Notes under the pieces: generated by a model
Told to the model about the DNA's origin: nothing
What the model saw: only the letters and a program-made list of their open reading frames with translations
Database searches by the model: none
In this document: piece by piece, positions 9,723 through 19,730 of the stretch
Position numbering within the stretch: the first letter of the stretch is position 1
Layout: each line of letters begins with the position of its first letter
Position numbers and translations under genes: made by a program
DNA from: Salibacterium qingdaonense
GTDB taxonomy: Bacteria; Bacillota; Bacilli; Bacillales; Marinococcaceae
Length of the DNA stretch: 64,000 nt
Direction of reading: 5' to 3'
Assembly (NCBI RefSeq): GCF_900114715.1
Contig: NZ_FOTY01000017.1
Coordinates: forward strand, 1 to 64,000

Positions 9723-11144
9723 TTATCCATTGATGACTTTGTCATGGGGATGAAGCGTATCTTCATAAATATCAGTCGGATAATTCCCGGTGAAGCAGGC
9801 GAGACACTGCCCGCAGTTGGAATCATTGTCCTGTCTTCCGATGCCGCCCAGCATCCCGTCGATGCTGATGAACGAAAGCGAGTCGGCTCCCATTTCCTCC
9901 CGCATCTCCTCAAGCGAGTGCGTGGCGGCAATAAGTTCTGACTTGGTGGACGTATCAATGCCGTAAAAACAGGGGTGGGTGATCGGCGGAGAGCTGATGC
10001 GGACGTGCACTTCCGCCGCCCCGGCTTCTTTCAGCATCGTAACAATACGGCGGCTGGTTGTGCCGCGTACAATGGAATCATCCACCATAACGACCCGTTT
10101 TCCTTCAACGACGCCGCGTACCGGCGACAGCTTCATCTTCACGCCCTGTTCACGCAGCTCCTGCGACGGCTGAATAAACGTCCGGCCGACATAGCGATTT
10201 TTAATCATCCCCATTTCATAGGGAATCCCGGTTTCTTCGGCGTACCCAATGGCAGCTGAAATGGAAGAGTCCGGTACGCCGGTGACAATGTCCGCTTCAA
10301 CCGGCGCTTCGGCGGCCAGTTTTTTGCCGAGGTTTTTGCGCGCGGTGTGGACGTTAATCTGGTCAATATTGGAATCGGGACGCGAAAAGTACACATATTC
10401 CATGCTGCACATCCGCCGTTCGGCCGGTTTGGCGTATAGTTCCGAACGCATACCGTCTTGATCGAATGTAATGATTTCACCGGGCTGCACTTCACGTTCA
10501 TACTCCGCTCCGATGACATCAAACGCACAAGTCTCGGATGCCACCACATAAGCCCCGCCCAGTTTTCCGATGCTGAGCGGCCGGAGGCCATGCGGATCCT
10601 GGGCAACCAGGAGCTTATCTTCGGTCATGATGGCGAGGGCATAGGCTCCTTCCACCATGGACAGGGCGTCACTTAATTTATCTTCCATCCGCGGGTACAC
10701 GCTTCGTTTAATAAGGTGCGCGATCACTTCTGTGTCGGAAGTCGACTGAAAAATACTGCCTTGGTCCTCGAGTTCAAGTTTCAGATTGTGTGCATTCACC
10801 AGGTTGCCGTTATGGGCGATAGCCAGGCTGTCAGTCTGAGAGCGGAACATAAGAGGCTGGCAGTTGTCGAGACCGCCGCCGCCTGCTGTTGCGTAGCGGA
10901 CGTGGCCGAGGGAAGCATGCCCCTGGAGTGTTTCAAGATCGCCTTCTTTGAACGCATCATTTACGAGCCCGAGTCCTTTGTGAATGTGCAGATGCTCTTC
11001 ATCACTGACCACGATGCCTGCGCCTTCCTGCCCGCGGTGCTGCATACTGTGGAGCCCGTAATAGGAAAGCTGGGCCGCTTCTTTATGCCCCCACAATGCA
11101 AAGACGCCGCATTCTTCATTTAATCCTTTGATTTCACCAAGCAT
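9723..11144 (-). CDS. purF: Glutamine PRPP amidotransferase
   Basis: This enzyme catalyses the committed step, PRPP plus glutamine to phosphoribosylamine. The 473-residue protein starts [12 protein letters not shown]: the first eleven residues form the cleaved propeptide and Cys12 becomes the N-terminal nucleophile of the Ntn glutaminase, as known in B. subtilis. The PRPP loop is [14 protein letters not shown] (~345-358). Four cysteines in [16 protein letters not shown] and [10 protein letters not shown] match the ligands of the Bacillus-type 4Fe-4S cluster. The start lies 25 nt inside the end of purL. Feedback by nucleotides and oxygen sensitivity through the cluster are known for the family. 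Confidence 0.97.
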   Translation of the reverse strand: MLGEIKGLNEECGVFALWGHKEAAQLSYYGLHSMQHRGQEGAGIVVSDEEHLHIHKGLGLVNDAFKEGDLETLQGHASLGHVRYATAGGGGLDNCQPLMFRSQTDSLAIAHNGNLVNAHNLKLELEDQGSIFQSTSDTEVIAHLIKRSVYPRMEDKLSDALSMVEGAYALAIMTEDKLLVAQDPHGLRPLSIGKLGGAYVVASETCAFDVIGAEYEREVQPGEIITFDQDGMRSELYAKPAERRMCSMEYVYFSRPDSNIDQINVHTARKNLGKKLAAEAPVEADIVTGVPDSSISAAIGYAEETGIPYEMGMIKNRYVGRTFIQPSQELREQGVKMKLSPVRGVVEGKRVVMVDDSIVRGTTSRRIVTMLKEAGAAEVHVRISSPPITHPCFYGIDTSTKSELIAATHSLEEMREEMGADSLSFISIDGMLGGIGRQDNDSNCGQCLACFTGNYPTDIYEDTLHPHDKVING

Positions 11145-13351
11145 GGAATGGCTCCTTTCCAGGCGTTTTCCATTTCTTCTACATCCGCCTGCAGTACCTT
11201 TTCACCTGTTGACTGATGGACTTCAAGTGTCGGTTCATTGGTTACCGTGCCGATGCGTACGGCATCAGCAGCTGTGCGTTCAAAGGCTTCGGTGTGTTCG
11301 GGAGACACGGATACTAGAAAGCGGGACTGGGTTTCAGCGAATAATGCCGCTGTTGTATCGCCCTCAAGCGTTACATCAGCGCCAAGACCGGCGCTGTCGA
11401 TGACACTTTCGGCCATTGCGGCGGCAAGGCCCCCTTCGGCGAGGTCATGGGCGGAATGTACAAAACCGCTCCGGATGGCTTCGAGCAGACTCTGCTGCCT
11501 TTCTTTCTCGAGATTGAGATCAAGCTCCGGCACTCTTCCGGAAATACCGCCTTCCACCATCTTCTGAACTTCGCTGCCGCCGAATTCCGGTGCTGCTTCC
11601 CCGATGACATAGATAACGTCTCCTGCCTGTTTGAAGGACTGGGTCGTGATATCATTCAAATCTTCTATGAGACCAACCATACCGACGACCGGTGTCGGGT
11701 ATACTGCGCCGTGCTGCGTTTCATTATACAAAGAGACATTGCCGCCGATAACCGGTGTATCAAGAACGGAACAGGCTTCACTCATGCCGTCCGTCGATTT
11801 CTCCAGCTGCCAGTAAATTTCCGGTTTTTCCGGGCTGCCGTAGTTCAGGCAGTCCGTCAATCCAAGCGGTGTGCCGCCGGAGCAGACGATGTTGCGCGCC
11901 GCTTCAGCTACGGCAATTTTTCCGCCGGTCTCCGGATCAAGATAGATATAGCGCGAATTACAGTCCGTTGTCATCGCAAGGGCCTTATTCGTCCCGCGCA
12001 CCCGCAGAACAGCAGCATCCGACCCCGGTTGAACGGCCGTATTCGTCTGCACCATGTAATCATACTGATCATATACCCACTCTTTGCTTGCAATCGTCGG
12101 CTGACGCAGGAGATCAAGCAGTGTCTGTTTCCTATCTGAGATTGGCAGACTCGATGCCGGAAGCTTCTGGTTTTCCGTGAAAACCCGGTGTTCTGTGGAT
12201 TCCGGGTGATACACAGGAGCCTCTTCGGCAAGTGCATCGGCTGGAATGTCCGCCGCGACCTCCCCTTCAAAAAGAAGACGGAGGTTCTGTTCTTCGATGA
12301 CATGACCCACTTCGGCTGCGTACAGCCCCCAGTGATCACAGATGTCACGGACCTCCTGTTCGCGGCCCTGCTTGACGACAAGAAGCATCCGTTCCTGGGA
12401 CTCGGAGAGCATCATTTCGTACGGTGTCATGCCGCTTTCACGCTGCGGTACTTTGTCGAGATCCATTTCAATGCCAAATCCTGCTTTGCTTGCCATTTCC
12501 GAAGAAGAGGAGGCAAGACCGGCCGCACCCATGTCCTGGATGCCGACGAGGGATTCGAGCTGCACGAGATCCTGGCAGGCTTCCATCAACAGTTTTTCCA
12601 TAAACGGATCGCCGACCTGGACGGAAGGGCGTTTGTCTTCCGAATCTTCGCCCAGTTCTTCAGAGGCAAACGTTGCCCCGTGTATGCCGTCGCGGCCTGT
12701 ACTCGCACCGACATACATGACGGTGTTTCCGGTTCCTTCGGCCACACCTTTCTGGATGTCTTCGTGGTTAATCAGCCCGACACACATCGCATTCATCAGC
12801 GGATTCTCTTCATAGCATGGATCGAACTGTATTTCACCTCCGATGGTCGGGACACCGACACAGTTGCCGTAGCCTGCGATACCGGCCACGACTTCTTCAA
12901 ACAGGTAGCGTCCTCTGGCGGACTGCAGTTCCCCAAAGCGGAGGGAGTTCAAGAGCGCGATCGGTTTGGCCCCCATCGAGAACACATCGCGGAGAATTCC
13001 GCCGACACCTGTCGCCGCTCCCTGGTACGGTTCGACCGCCGACGGATGGTTGTGGCTCTCGGCTTTAAAGGCAACCGCCTGGCTGTCGCCGATATCAATG
13101 ATTCCGGCACCTTCGCCCGGTCCCTGCAGCACCTTTTCCCCTTTGCTCGGGAATTTGCGGAGCAGCACCTTGGAATGCTTGTAGCTGCAGTGTTCGGACC
13201 ACATAACGGAAAACACGCCCGTTTCGGTATAGTTCGGAAGACGGCCGAGAATGTTTTCCGCCATGGCAAATTCTTCATCTGTCATTCCCATGTCGTGGTA
13301 GACTTTGTCCTCTTTGATTTGCTGTGGCGACGGTTCAAGACGAAGCGACAT
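11120..13351 (-). CDS. purL: FGAM synthase, large subunit PurL
   Basis: This is the 743-residue small-type PurL of Gram-positive bacteria, which converts FGAR to FGAM with ATP and ammonia supplied by PurQ, and needs PurS. Visible blocks include [37 protein letters not shown] with the catalytic His and the metal-binding residues, and [17 protein letters not shown]. Length equals B. subtilis PurL (742). It overlaps purQ by 17 nt at its start and purF by 25 nt at its end, so the three are tightly coupled. Confidence 0.97.
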   Translation of the reverse strand: MSLRLEPSPQQIKEDKVYHDMGMTDEEFAMAENILGRLPNYTETGVFSVMWSEHCSYKHSKVLLRKFPSKGEKVLQGPGEGAGIIDIGDSQAVAFKAESHNHPSAVEPYQGAATGVGGILRDVFSMGAKPIALLNSLRFGELQSARGRYLFEEVVAGIAGYGNCVGVPTIGGEIQFDPCYEENPLMNAMCVGLINHEDIQKGVAEGTGNTVMYVGASTGRDGIHGATFASEELGEDSEDKRPSVQVGDPFMEKLLMEACQDLVQLESLVGIQDMGAAGLASSSSEMASKAGFGIEMDLDKVPQRESGMTPYEMMLSESQERMLLVVKQGREQEVRDICDHWGLYAAEVGHVIEEQNLRLLFEGEVAADIPADALAEEAPVYHPESTEHRVFTENQKLPASSLPISDRKQTLLDLLRQPTIASKEWVYDQYDYMVQTNTAVQPGSDAAVLRVRGTNKALAMTTDCNSRYIYLDPETGGKIAVAEAARNIVCSGGTPLGLTDCLNYGSPEKPEIYWQLEKSTDGMSEACSVLDTPVIGGNVSLYNETQHGAVYPTPVVGMVGLIEDLNDITTQSFKQAGDVIYVIGEAAPEFGGSEVQKMVEGGISGRVPELDLNLEKERQQSLLEAIRSGFVHSAHDLAEGGLAAAMAESVIDSAGLGADVTLEGDTTAALFAETQSRFLVSVSPEHTEAFERTAADAVRIGTVTNEPTLEVHQSTGEKVLQADVEEMENAWKGAIPCLVKSKD

Positions 13352-14018
13352 GTGATTCCCTCCAGTTTTTCAGCATCGATTGAAAGAGCCGGCGGCCGTC
13401 CGTGCTTCCAAGAAGGTCCGAGACAGCACGTTCAGGGTGCGGCATCATACCGAGTATGTTGCCTTTTTCGTTTGTTATACCGGCAATTCCGGCAGCAGAG
13501 CCATTAATGTCATCCTGGTACGTAAAAATAATCCGGTCGTTTTGTTTCAGTACCTCCAGAGTGTCATCGTCACAGTAATAATTCCCTTCCCCGTGAGCAA
13601 CGGGAATCGTAACGGTGCTGCCCTGTTCATATTCGGTCGTGAACATCGTATCCGCGTTCACAACGGTCAGCGGGGTGGGACGGCAGATAAATTTCAGGTT
13701 TTTGTTGAACTGCATCGCACCCGGCAGCAGACGCGCTTCAAGAAGCACCTGGAAACCATTGCAGATACCAAGAACAGGCATGCCCCGCTGCGCTTCTTCG
13801 ATGATGCTTTCCATCACCGGTGCAAAACGCGCGATAGCCCCGGAACGCAGGTAATCCCCGTACGAGAAACCGCCGGGAAGCAGGACGGCGTCATATCCCG
13901 AGATATCGGTTTCGGTGTACCATACTTTTTCCACTTCTTCTCCAAGCGTTTCCTCAATGGCATAATACATGTCGTCGTCACAGTTCGATCCTGGAAATAC
14001 AATAACAGCGAACTTCAT
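13335..14018 (-). CDS. purQ: FGAM synthase, glutaminase subunit PurQ
   Basis: This is the class I glutamine amidotransferase subunit that feeds ammonia to PurL. The 227-residue protein has [14 protein letters not shown] at the N-terminus, [18 protein letters not shown], the nucleophile elbow [11 protein letters not shown] (catalytic Cys ~86) and the C-terminal His-Glu pair in MMPHPERA. Length is that of the family. Start and stop overlap purS and purL respectively, fitting a PurSQL complex made at fixed stoichiometry. Confidence 0.97.
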   Translation of the reverse strand: MKFAVIVFPGSNCDDDMYYAIEETLGEEVEKVWYTETDISGYDAVLLPGGFSYGDYLRSGAIARFAPVMESIIEEAQRGMPVLGICNGFQVLLEARLLPGAMQFNKNLKFICRPTPLTVVNADTMFTTEYEQGSTVTIPVAHGEGNYYCDDDTLEVLKQNDRIIFTYQDDINGSAAGIAGITNEKGNILGMMPHPERAVSDLLGSTDGRRLFQSMLKNWRESHVASS

Positions 14019-14266
14019 GAAGACACAGCCTCCCCGATCGTATACGTGTAATCTTCAATGACAGGATTGGACAGCAGTTTTTCGCACATTTCTTCGATAC
14101 GCTTCTCGAGGTTGTCCGTGTTTTCGACTTCAAGCTCCAGGTATTTGCCGATCCGGACGCTGTTCACCTCGGTGTAGTTCATGGCGTGCAGCGAATCGGC
14201 GACAGCACTTCCCTGCGGGTCGAGCACTCCTTCTTTCAGCGTTACGTACACGTGGACTTTAAACAT
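14015..14266 (-). CDS. purS: FGAM synthase subunit PurS
   Basis: This 83-residue protein is the small partner that bridges PurL and PurQ. It starts [19 protein letters not shown] and contains [15 protein letters not shown], both typical of PurS. Its stop overlaps the purQ start by 4 nt. It lies 4 nt after purC. Confidence 0.97.
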   Translation of the reverse strand: MFKVHVYVTLKEGVLDPQGSAVADSLHAMNYTEVNSVRIGKYLELEVENTDNLEKRIEEMCEKLLSNPVIEDYTYTIGEAVSS

Positions 14267-14270
14267 CTGT

Positions 14271-14981
14271 TTATGCCCCTCCCAGTCTTTTTAGAATTTT
14301 TGTATAGCCTTCCTGAAGAGACCCAAGGCCGTAGCGGAACACATCTTTGTCGAATTTTTCCCTTGTCTTTTCATCCCACAGGCGGCATGTATCCGGTGAA
14401 ATTTCGTCTGCGAGCAGAAGGTTTCCGTCCGCCGTCGTACCAAACTCGAGCTTGAAATCGACGAGCAGAAGTCCGTGCTGCCCGAAATGATCCTTCAACG
14501 CTTCGTTGACAGCCAGCGCCCCGGTTCTCATATCCTGCAGCTCATCAGGCTGTGCTGCCTCGAGCATGCGGATATGATCTTCGTTAATAAGCGGATCACC
14601 GAGCTCGTCGTCTTTGTAGTAAAACTCAACCACCGGCTCTTTCAGCTCGGTGCCCTCCGCTGTGCCGGTACGGCGGTGCAGACTGCCCGCGACAACATTG
14701 CGGACGACAACTTCAAGCGGGATGATTTCGGTTTTTCGGACGAGCTGTTCCGTGTCGGACAGTTTCCGCTCAAAATGGCTCGGAATTCCTGCCTCATCAA
14801 GGGTTGCAAAAAGCATCGACGACAACACGTTGTTCAAGCGGCCCTTGCCTGCGAGCACTTCCTGTTTTTCGCCGTTAAAAGCGGTCGCATCGTCTTTGTA
14901 TTCCACCCATAGCAGGTCCGGATCATCTGTTTCATACAGCTTCTTCGCTTTGCCCTCATACAGCAGTTCCTTTTTCTCCAT
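14271..14981 (-). CDS. purC: SAICAR synthetase
   Basis: This enzyme ligates aspartate to CAIR with ATP. The 236-residue protein starts KKELLYEGKAKKLYETDDPDLLWVEYKDDATAFNG, the family ATP-binding hairpin. It also contains EVVVRNVVAGSLHRR and LLVDFKLEFGTTADGNLLLADEISPDTCRLWD, which carry the metal and substrate residues. Length matches B. subtilis PurC (241). It follows purB by 15 nt. Confidence 0.97.
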   Translation of the reverse strand: MEKKELLYEGKAKKLYETDDPDLLWVEYKDDATAFNGEKQEVLAGKGRLNNVLSSMLFATLDEAGIPSHFERKLSDTEQLVRKTEIIPLEVVVRNVVAGSLHRRTGTAEGTELKEPVVEFYYKDDELGDPLINEDHIRMLEAAQPDELQDMRTGALAVNEALKDHFGQHGLLLVDFKLEFGTTADGNLLLADEISPDTCRLWDEKTREKFDKDVFRYGLGSLQEGYTKILKRLGGA

Positions 14982-14996
14982 GCCCGGCGCCCTCCT

Positions 14997-16295
14997 TTAG
15001 TCTTCCAGTCCGGTCCGTTTGAAGACCGTGTCGATTTCACGAAGGTGATGGTTGTAGTCAAAACAGCCGTCAAGTTCTTCCGGCGTAAGTGTTTCGGTGA
15101 TGCGTGGTTCCTGTTCGATCACCGCGCGGAATGATATGCCATTTTCCCAGGATTCCATCGCTTTAGGCTGTACAAGGTCGTACGCTTCTTCGCGCGCCAT
15201 TCCCTTGCTGATCAGGGTTAAAAGCACCTGCTGCGAGTAAATCAGGCCGAAGGTGCGGTCCATGTTCGCCTTCATATTTTCCGGAAAGACGGTAAGTTTC
15301 TCGATAATGCCGGAAAAACGGTTGAGCATATAGTTAAGCGCCGTCGTAGCGTCCGGCAGAATAATCCGTTCCGCGGAAGAATGGGAAATGTCGCGTTCAT
15401 GCCAAAGCGGCACATTCTCATATGCTGTCATCATATGACCGCGGATGACGCGGGCCAGGCCTGTCATGTTTTCCGAACCGATCGGGTTACGTTTGTGCGG
15501 CATGGCTGACGAGCCTTTCTGTCCTTTGGCGAAAAACTCTTCGACTTCCCGCGTCTCGCTTTTCTGAAGGCCGCGGACTTCCACCGCCATTTTTTCGATG
15601 GAAGAGGCAACGAGCGCCAGCGTGCTCATGTAATGGGCGTGGCGGTCTCGCTGCAGGGTCTGGGTGGAAACCGGCGCCGGTTCAAGGCCGAGCTTTTCGC
15701 AGACCGATTTCTCAATAAACGGTGGAATGTTCGCAAACGTTCCGACGGCGCCGGAGAGTTTACCGACCCGGACCGTTTCAGCCGCCTGCTTGAACCGCTC
15801 GATATTTCGTTTCATTTCTTCGTACCAGAGCGCCAGTTTCATTCCAAACGTAGTCGGTTCTGCGTGAACACCGTGGGTACGGCCCATCATGACCGTATAC
15901 TTGTGCTCCACTGCCTTTTTTTTCAACACAGCGAGAAAATTCTCAAGGTCCCTGAGCAGAATATCGTTCGCCTGCACGAGAAGATAAGACAACGCCGTAT
16001 CCACCACATCGGTGGAAGTCAGTCCGTAATGGACCCATTTCTTCTCTTCTCCAAGCGTTTCCGACACCGCCCGCGTGAAAGCAACGACGTCGTGGCGTGT
16101 TTCGGCCTCAATCTCCTGAATCCGCTCCACGTCAAATCCTGCATTCCCGCGGATTTTGGCGGCGTCTTCTTTGGGAATATCCCCGTAGTCCGCCCAGGCT
16201 TCACAGGCGGAAATTTCTACTTCAAGCCAGGCGTTAAACCGATTTTCCTCCGTCCAGACCGCACCCATTTCCGGGCGGGTATACCGTTCAATCAT
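14997..16295 (-). CDS. purB: Adenylosuccinate lyase
   Basis: This enzyme acts twice: SAICAR to AICAR, and adenylosuccinate to AMP. It is a 432-residue member of the fumarase/aspartase superfamily. Visible are [35 protein letters not shown], the [14 protein letters not shown] block with the catalytic His, and the superfamily signature [17 protein letters not shown] with the catalytic serine loop. Length equals B. subtilis PurB (431). It lies 24 nt after purK. Confidence 0.97.
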   Translation of the reverse strand: MIERYTRPEMGAVWTEENRFNAWLEVEISACEAWADYGDIPKEDAAKIRGNAGFDVERIQEIEAETRHDVVAFTRAVSETLGEEKKWVHYGLTSTDVVDTALSYLLVQANDILLRDLENFLAVLKKKAVEHKYTVMMGRTHGVHAEPTTFGMKLALWYEEMKRNIERFKQAAETVRVGKLSGAVGTFANIPPFIEKSVCEKLGLEPAPVSTQTLQRDRHAHYMSTLALVASSIEKMAVEVRGLQKSETREVEEFFAKGQKGSSAMPHKRNPIGSENMTGLARVIRGHMMTAYENVPLWHERDISHSSAERIILPDATTALNYMLNRFSGIIEKLTVFPENMKANMDRTFGLIYSQQVLLTLISKGMAREEAYDLVQPKAMESWENGISFRAVIEQEPRITETLTPEELDGCFDYNHHLREIDTVFKRTGLED

Positions 16296-16319
16296 TCGAT
16301 TTCCTCCACTCTCTATCGT

Positions 16320-17447
16320 TTATTCGGGCCATACACGGCTTGTTTTTTCCAGCGCATCGTCCCGCCCGCTGCCAAGAACGGTCCAGTGTCCCATTTTCCG
16401 GCCGGTCTTTGCTTCCTGCTTGCCGTAAAAATGAACGTGGCCGCTTCCTGCAAACGAAGCGAAATGATCCTGCACATAAGGCACATGCTCTCCGAGAATA
16501 TTCGTCATCACGACGGGTTTCAACAGCTGTGTCGAGCCAAGCGGCAGACCGCAGACAGCGCGCACATGCTGTTCAAACTGCGACGTTTCGCAGGCTTCTA
16601 TCGTATAGTGGCCGGAATTGTGCGGACGAGGCGCCACCTCATTGACATACACCGTGTCTTCATCAAGCACAAACATTTCCACCGCAAGAGTTCCGACGAG
16701 ATCAAACGCTTCAGCCAGTTCATACGCCATGTCCACGGCTTTCTTTTCTGTCTGCTCCGCTATATACGCCGGTACAATCGTCTGGTGCAAAATATTGTTT
16801 TGGTGTTTGTTTTCCCCCGCCGGAAACGTTGTCGTTTCGCCGTTTGTGCTGCGCGTCACGATAACCGATATTTCTTTTTCAAACGGGATCCAGGCTTCCA
16901 GCACAAGATCTGTCGTCTGGGCAGCAAGCTCATCAAAAGCATCCTGAATGTTCGTGTCCTCGCGGATGACAACCTGTCCTTTTCCGTCGTATCCGCCTTC
17001 ACACGTTTTCAAAACAGCCGGACAGCCGATGTCCTGCATTGCTTCTTCCAGAGCAGCAGCACTTGATACAAGACGGTACGGGGACACATCGACGCCGGCG
17101 TTCTGAATGGCCTGTTTCTCACGTCCTCTATGTTTCGTTGTATGCAGCAGACTGCTGCCCTGCGGCAGATACATCGATTGTTCGAGAAACGAAGCCGTAT
17201 CCGCGTCGATATTTTCGAATTCATATGTGAGCACATCACAGTGATTGGCGAGTTCCCGGGCGGCCGCGCGATCATCGTAGGCCGCTTCCACGGATACATC
17301 AGCAATTTGTGCCGTCGGGGCATCCGGTTTCGGTTCGAGTACTGCGATCCGGTACCCCATCGCGCGCGCTGACAGTCCCATCATCCGGCCAAGTTGTCCG
17401 CCCCCGAGAATTCCTATTGTCTGTCCGGGTAAAATGGAAGGTTTCAT
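16320..17447 (-). CDS. purK: N5-CAIR synthetase (ATP-grasp)
   Basis: This enzyme carboxylates AIR to N5-CAIR with ATP and bicarbonate, feeding PurE. The 375-residue ATP-grasp protein starts [27 protein letters not shown], with [15 protein letters not shown] as the ATP lid and [27 protein letters not shown] as the conserved metal and substrate region. Length matches the family (~380). Its start overlaps the purE stop by 4 nt. Confidence 0.97.
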   Translation of the reverse strand: MKPSILPGQTIGILGGGQLGRMMGLSARAMGYRIAVLEPKPDAPTAQIADVSVEAAYDDRAAARELANHCDVLTYEFENIDADTASFLEQSMYLPQGSSLLHTTKHRGREKQAIQNAGVDVSPYRLVSSAAALEEAMQDIGCPAVLKTCEGGYDGKGQVVIREDTNIQDAFDELAAQTTDLVLEAWIPFEKEISVIVTRSTNGETTTFPAGENKHQNNILHQTIVPAYIAEQTEKKAVDMAYELAEAFDLVGTLAVEMFVLDEDTVYVNEVAPRPHNSGHYTIEACETSQFEQHVRAVCGLPLGSTQLLKPVVMTNILGEHVPYVQDHFASFAGSGHVHFYGKQEAKTGRKMGHWTVLGSGRDDALEKTSRVWPE

Positions 17448-17929
17448 GATAAATCCCCCGTTTCCATTACTTTCTGCCGCATAGCTTCACTTCGCTGTTC
17501 CAGCCGCTCGGCAATGGTTTCATCAAACGCGCCGAGAAAGCGGGCGGCAAGCAGTCCTGCATTGACGGCGCCCGACCGGCCGATCGCCGTTGTTGCCACC
17601 GGCACGCCCCCGGGCATCTGTGCAATCGACAGAAGAGAGTCCATGCCGTTCAGGGCATTGGATTTTACAGGAACACCAATAACCGGAAGTGTTGTCTTCG
17701 AAGCGGCCATGCCGGGCAGGTGGGCCGCTCCGCCTGCTCCGGCGATAATTGTCTTCAAGCCTCTTTCTTTTGCCGAAGCGGCGTATTCAAACATGTAATC
17801 CGGTGTGCGGTGCGCCGAAACGACCTGCTTCTCGTATGGTATCTCCAGCTCTTCCAGTACATCGACTGCATGTTTCATTGTTTCCCAGTCTGATGTACTT
17901 CCCATGATGACGCCTACTTGTGCCTCCAT
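17444..17929 (-). CDS. purE: N5-CAIR mutase
   Basis: This enzyme converts N5-CAIR to CAIR. The 161-residue class I PurE has [26 protein letters not shown] and [17 protein letters not shown], the standard catalytic and phosphate-binding loops. I chose the ATG at 17929 because GGAAGGAG precedes it by ~11 nt and the product has family length. The frame stays open upstream, but those codons are the terminator part of the riboswitch leader. It is the first gene of purEKBCSQLFMNHD. Confidence 0.96.
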   Translation of the reverse strand: MEAQVGVIMGSTSDWETMKHAVDVLEELEIPYEKQVVSAHRTPDYMFEYAASAKERGLKTIIAGAGGAAHLPGMAASKTTLPVIGVPVKSNALNGMDSLLSIAQMPGGVPVATTAIGRSGAVNAGLLAARFLGAFDETIAERLEQRSEAMRQKVMETGDLS

Positions 17930-17956
17930 ATCAGGATCGACTCCTTCCTTGAACAG

Positions 17957-18016
17957 TAAAATACCCCGGCGCCGGGGCCAGTTTCTTCCAAGAGAAAGTG
18001 GTCCGGCTGCCGGGGG
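17957..18016 (-). terminator. Attenuator of the purE riboswitch
   Basis: On the minus strand CCCCGGCAGCCGG pairs with CCGGCGCCGGGG (one bulged A), followed by TATTTTA, shortly before the purE ribosome site. It lies ~70 nt after the guanine aptamer and is the expected transcription-OFF expression platform. Confidence 0.75.
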
Positions 18017-18088
18017 TGTCCCTGCCGGCAAAACAACGGACGCAGCCGATTCCACAGCGGTCCTTGTGCCGGCTTTCTGCCGTTCTTT

Positions 18089-18160
18089 CTCTCATAGTCC
18101 GGCCATTTACGGTCGCCGGGTAGAAACGTATCAGGCCGTATTCCCGATGATATATGAGAG
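18089..18160 (-). promoter_or_regulatory. Guanine riboswitch aptamer of the pur operon
   Basis: The purine aptamer is near consensus. P1 is CTCTCATA pairing with TATGAGAG; P2 has loop AATACGG; J2/3 is GTTTCTACC; P3 has loop GACCGTAAAT; and the 3' junction is GGACTATG. The C in GAC (position 74 in xpt numbering) is the guanine-specifying base, where adenine riboswitches carry U. It lies between the PurR-type promoter and purE. Confidence 0.95.
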
Positions 18161-18188
18161 TATTGATTTATCGTTTTATTCCTTTTTC

Positions 18189-18218
18189 AGCTTAACAGTA
18201 TGTGATGAAATCTGTCAA
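18189..18218 (-). promoter_or_regulatory. Probable promoter of the pur operon
   Basis: -35 TTGACA (18213-18218), 18-bp spacer, -10 TAAGCT (18189-18194), reading toward purE. A TAAG-type -10 and long spacer resemble the B. subtilis purE promoter. The RNA would start ~20-30 nt before the aptamer. Confidence 0.65.
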
Positions 18219-18221
18219 TTA

Positions 18222-18265
18222 AAAATCGAACGTTTCAACTTCATGAAAATGAAATGTTCGGTTAT
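18222..18265. promoter_or_regulatory. Pair of PurR boxes upstream of the pur operon
   Basis: Minus-strand ATAACCGAACATT (18253-18265) fits the B. subtilis PurBox AWWWCCGAACWWT. Plus-strand AAAATCGAACGTT (18222-18234) is a weaker box in inverted orientation, 18 bp away, the known paired arrangement. The stronger box overlaps the yebG stop codon and both sit just upstream of the -35. Confidence 0.75.
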
Positions 18266-18453
18266 TGCGGACGCGCTTCAAATATTATCTTCTGTTTTAC
18301 CGGTATGTTCTCTATTTTACCGTTTTGCTTCACTTCCTGGAATACCGGTTCCTCTCTGCGTCCGACCGGTGCAAACCCTTCTTTTTGGATGCGCTCCAGG
18401 CATTCTTCAATCGTTTCTCCATCCTGCACTTCGAACCGTTTCTTTTTTGCCAT
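18262..18453 (-). CDS. yebG: NETI-motif protein YebG
   Basis: This is a 63-residue protein of the NETI family (motif GETIEECLERIQKEGFAPVGRREEPVF), known in Bacillus as YebG and encoded just upstream of purE there as well. Function is unknown. I chose the ATG at 18453 because AAGGAG precedes it by 7-8 nt and the sequence MAKKKRFEV is the usual family start; the longer frame upstream has no conservation signs. The end of the gene contains one of the PurR boxes of the pur operon. Confidence 0.85.
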   Translation of the reverse strand: MAKKKRFEVQDGETIEECLERIQKEGFAPVGRREEPVFQEVKQNGKIENIPVKQKIIFEARPQ

Positions 18454-18624
18454 ATCTGTTCTCCTTTCAAGAGTAGTAGTTCTGTTCTCGTCTGCTTTCA
18501 TTATTCTATAATACCTGTTTCCTTCATAGAAATGGAAGGAACAGCAGGCACAGTGCTTGTGTAAATTTTCCTGCTTTGCTAGGATTTCATTAGAGGATGA
18601 GGGAAGGAAAAGGAGTCTTTGCAT

Positions 18625-19491
18625 ATGAACGATATTGGTCTTGTACTTGAAGGCGGAGGAATGCGCGGCGTTTATACGGCGGGAGTTCTTGAGTATTTTC
18701 TCGACCAGGACATACACTTTCCCTACGTTTCCGGCGTTTCATCCGGTGCTTCGGTTGCGTGCTCTTACCTTGCCAGGCAGAAAGGACGCAACAAGAAACT
18801 CCAGATCGGGATGGCCGGAGACCCGCGTTTTCTAAGTATTCGAAACTTATGGAGGGAAAAAAGTCTGTTCGGCATGAATTTTTTATACGACGAAGTGCCG
18901 AAAAGTCTCGTCCCATTGGATGTGGATCAGATTAACAACAGCAGTCAGACGTTTGTCATCGGGACAACCGACATCAAAACAGGAAATCCTCATTATATTT
19001 ATCACCAGCGTGATGAAGACATACTGACTGCCGTCCGGGCCTCCAGCAGCCTGCCGATGCTGGCCCCGGTCGTGAACTATAAAGGGTGGCAGCTTCTCGA
19101 CGGCGGCGTGGCCGATCCGGTTCCTGTTGAACAGGCAATCGCCGACGGCTGCGAACAAAACATCATCGTTCTCACCCGCCCCAAAGGCTACCGCAAAGAG
19201 CCATTCAAACTGAGTCGTCTCGCCCGCCGCTTTTACAAAAACTATCCCGGCTTCGTCCAGGCACTCATCAATCGACCCGCTGTTTATAACGAGACGATGG
19301 ACCAGCTCGAGGATTTGGAAGAGCGCGGCAGGGTGAAAGTGCTTCGTCCCGACGCTTCCCTGAACGCCCATCGCACCGAAAAAGATCCGGCCAGGCTGGA
19401 AAAAATGTATAACGCCGGCTACCAGGATGCTGCCGATCTTCATCATGATTTTCCCGAGTGGCTCAACCACCCGTACTCATCGGCTACATAA
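18625..19491 (+). CDS. Patatin-like phospholipase family protein
   Basis: This is a 288-residue patatin-fold serine hydrolase, presumably a cytoplasmic lipid acyl hydrolase or esterase. Near the start GLVLEGGGMRGVYTAGVLEYF holds the glycine-rich oxyanion loop. SGVSSGASVACSYL contains the GxSxG nucleophile elbow (~residues 37-41), and LLDGGVADPVPVEQAI contains the Asp of the catalytic dyad (DGG, ~162). It has no signal peptide or TM segment. The ATG at 18625 is 9 nt after AAAGGAG; a TTG two codons earlier is also possible. It is divergent from yebG. Substrate is unknown. Confidence 0.88.
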   Translation: MNDIGLVLEGGGMRGVYTAGVLEYFLDQDIHFPYVSGVSSGASVACSYLARQKGRNKKLQIGMAGDPRFLSIRNLWREKSLFGMNFLYDEVPKSLVPLDVDQINNSSQTFVIGTTDIKTGNPHYIYHQRDEDILTAVRASSSLPMLAPVVNYKGWQLLDGGVADPVPVEQAIADGCEQNIIVLTRPKGYRKEPFKLSRLARRFYKNYPGFVQALINRPAVYNETMDQLEDLEERGRVKVLRPDASLNAHRTEKDPARLEKMYNAGYQDAADLHHDFPEWLNHPYSSAT

Positions 19492-19601
19492 GATACGTAA
19501 ACCCACCGTGCCTTCAAATCCTCCCTTTTTCAGCTCCGGGACTGAAAAAAAAAGGGGGGGGCAGCGTGCGATGTGGAGAACGGCGGGCTGAAACATAAAA
19601 T

Positions 19602-19634
19602 TAGTGCCCGCGTAACACCATCTCGCGGACACTA
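19602..19634. repeat. Single copy of the TAGTGTCC 25-bp dyad
   Basis: TAGTGCCCGCG and CGCGGACACTA are imperfect inverted arms (10 of 11 match). The two half-sites start 25 bp apart, the same geometry as the TAGTGTCC/GGACACTA array at 53454-53616. It lies in the convergent gap after the patatin gene. Confidence 0.55.
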
Positions 19635-19730
19635 CCGTGCTGATATCTGGAATGAGTGACTGCAAGCTGACGCCGGGGATTATCCGCAAGAGTTCTTCCC
19701 TGCACACTACTATCCAGCGTTTTTCTCTTT

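Noticed and set aside
12188-13507. 439-codon plus-strand frame opposite purL and purQ
   Set aside because: It is antisense to well-conserved genes in a GC-rich third-position frame, with no recognisable domain and no ribosome site.
15633-17066. 477-codon plus-strand frame opposite purB and purK
   Set aside because: It is the antisense shadow of two certain genes; its composition (Arg/His/Phe-rich) is typical of such shadows.
17930-18055. Longer purE with 42 extra N-terminal residues
   Set aside because: The extra codons are the attenuator hairpin of the riboswitch leader, and the ribosome site supports ATG 17929.
19477-19707. 76-codon minus-strand frame after the patatin gene
   Set aside because: It overlaps the patatin 3' end and a dyad repeat, with no ribosome site or conserved pattern.
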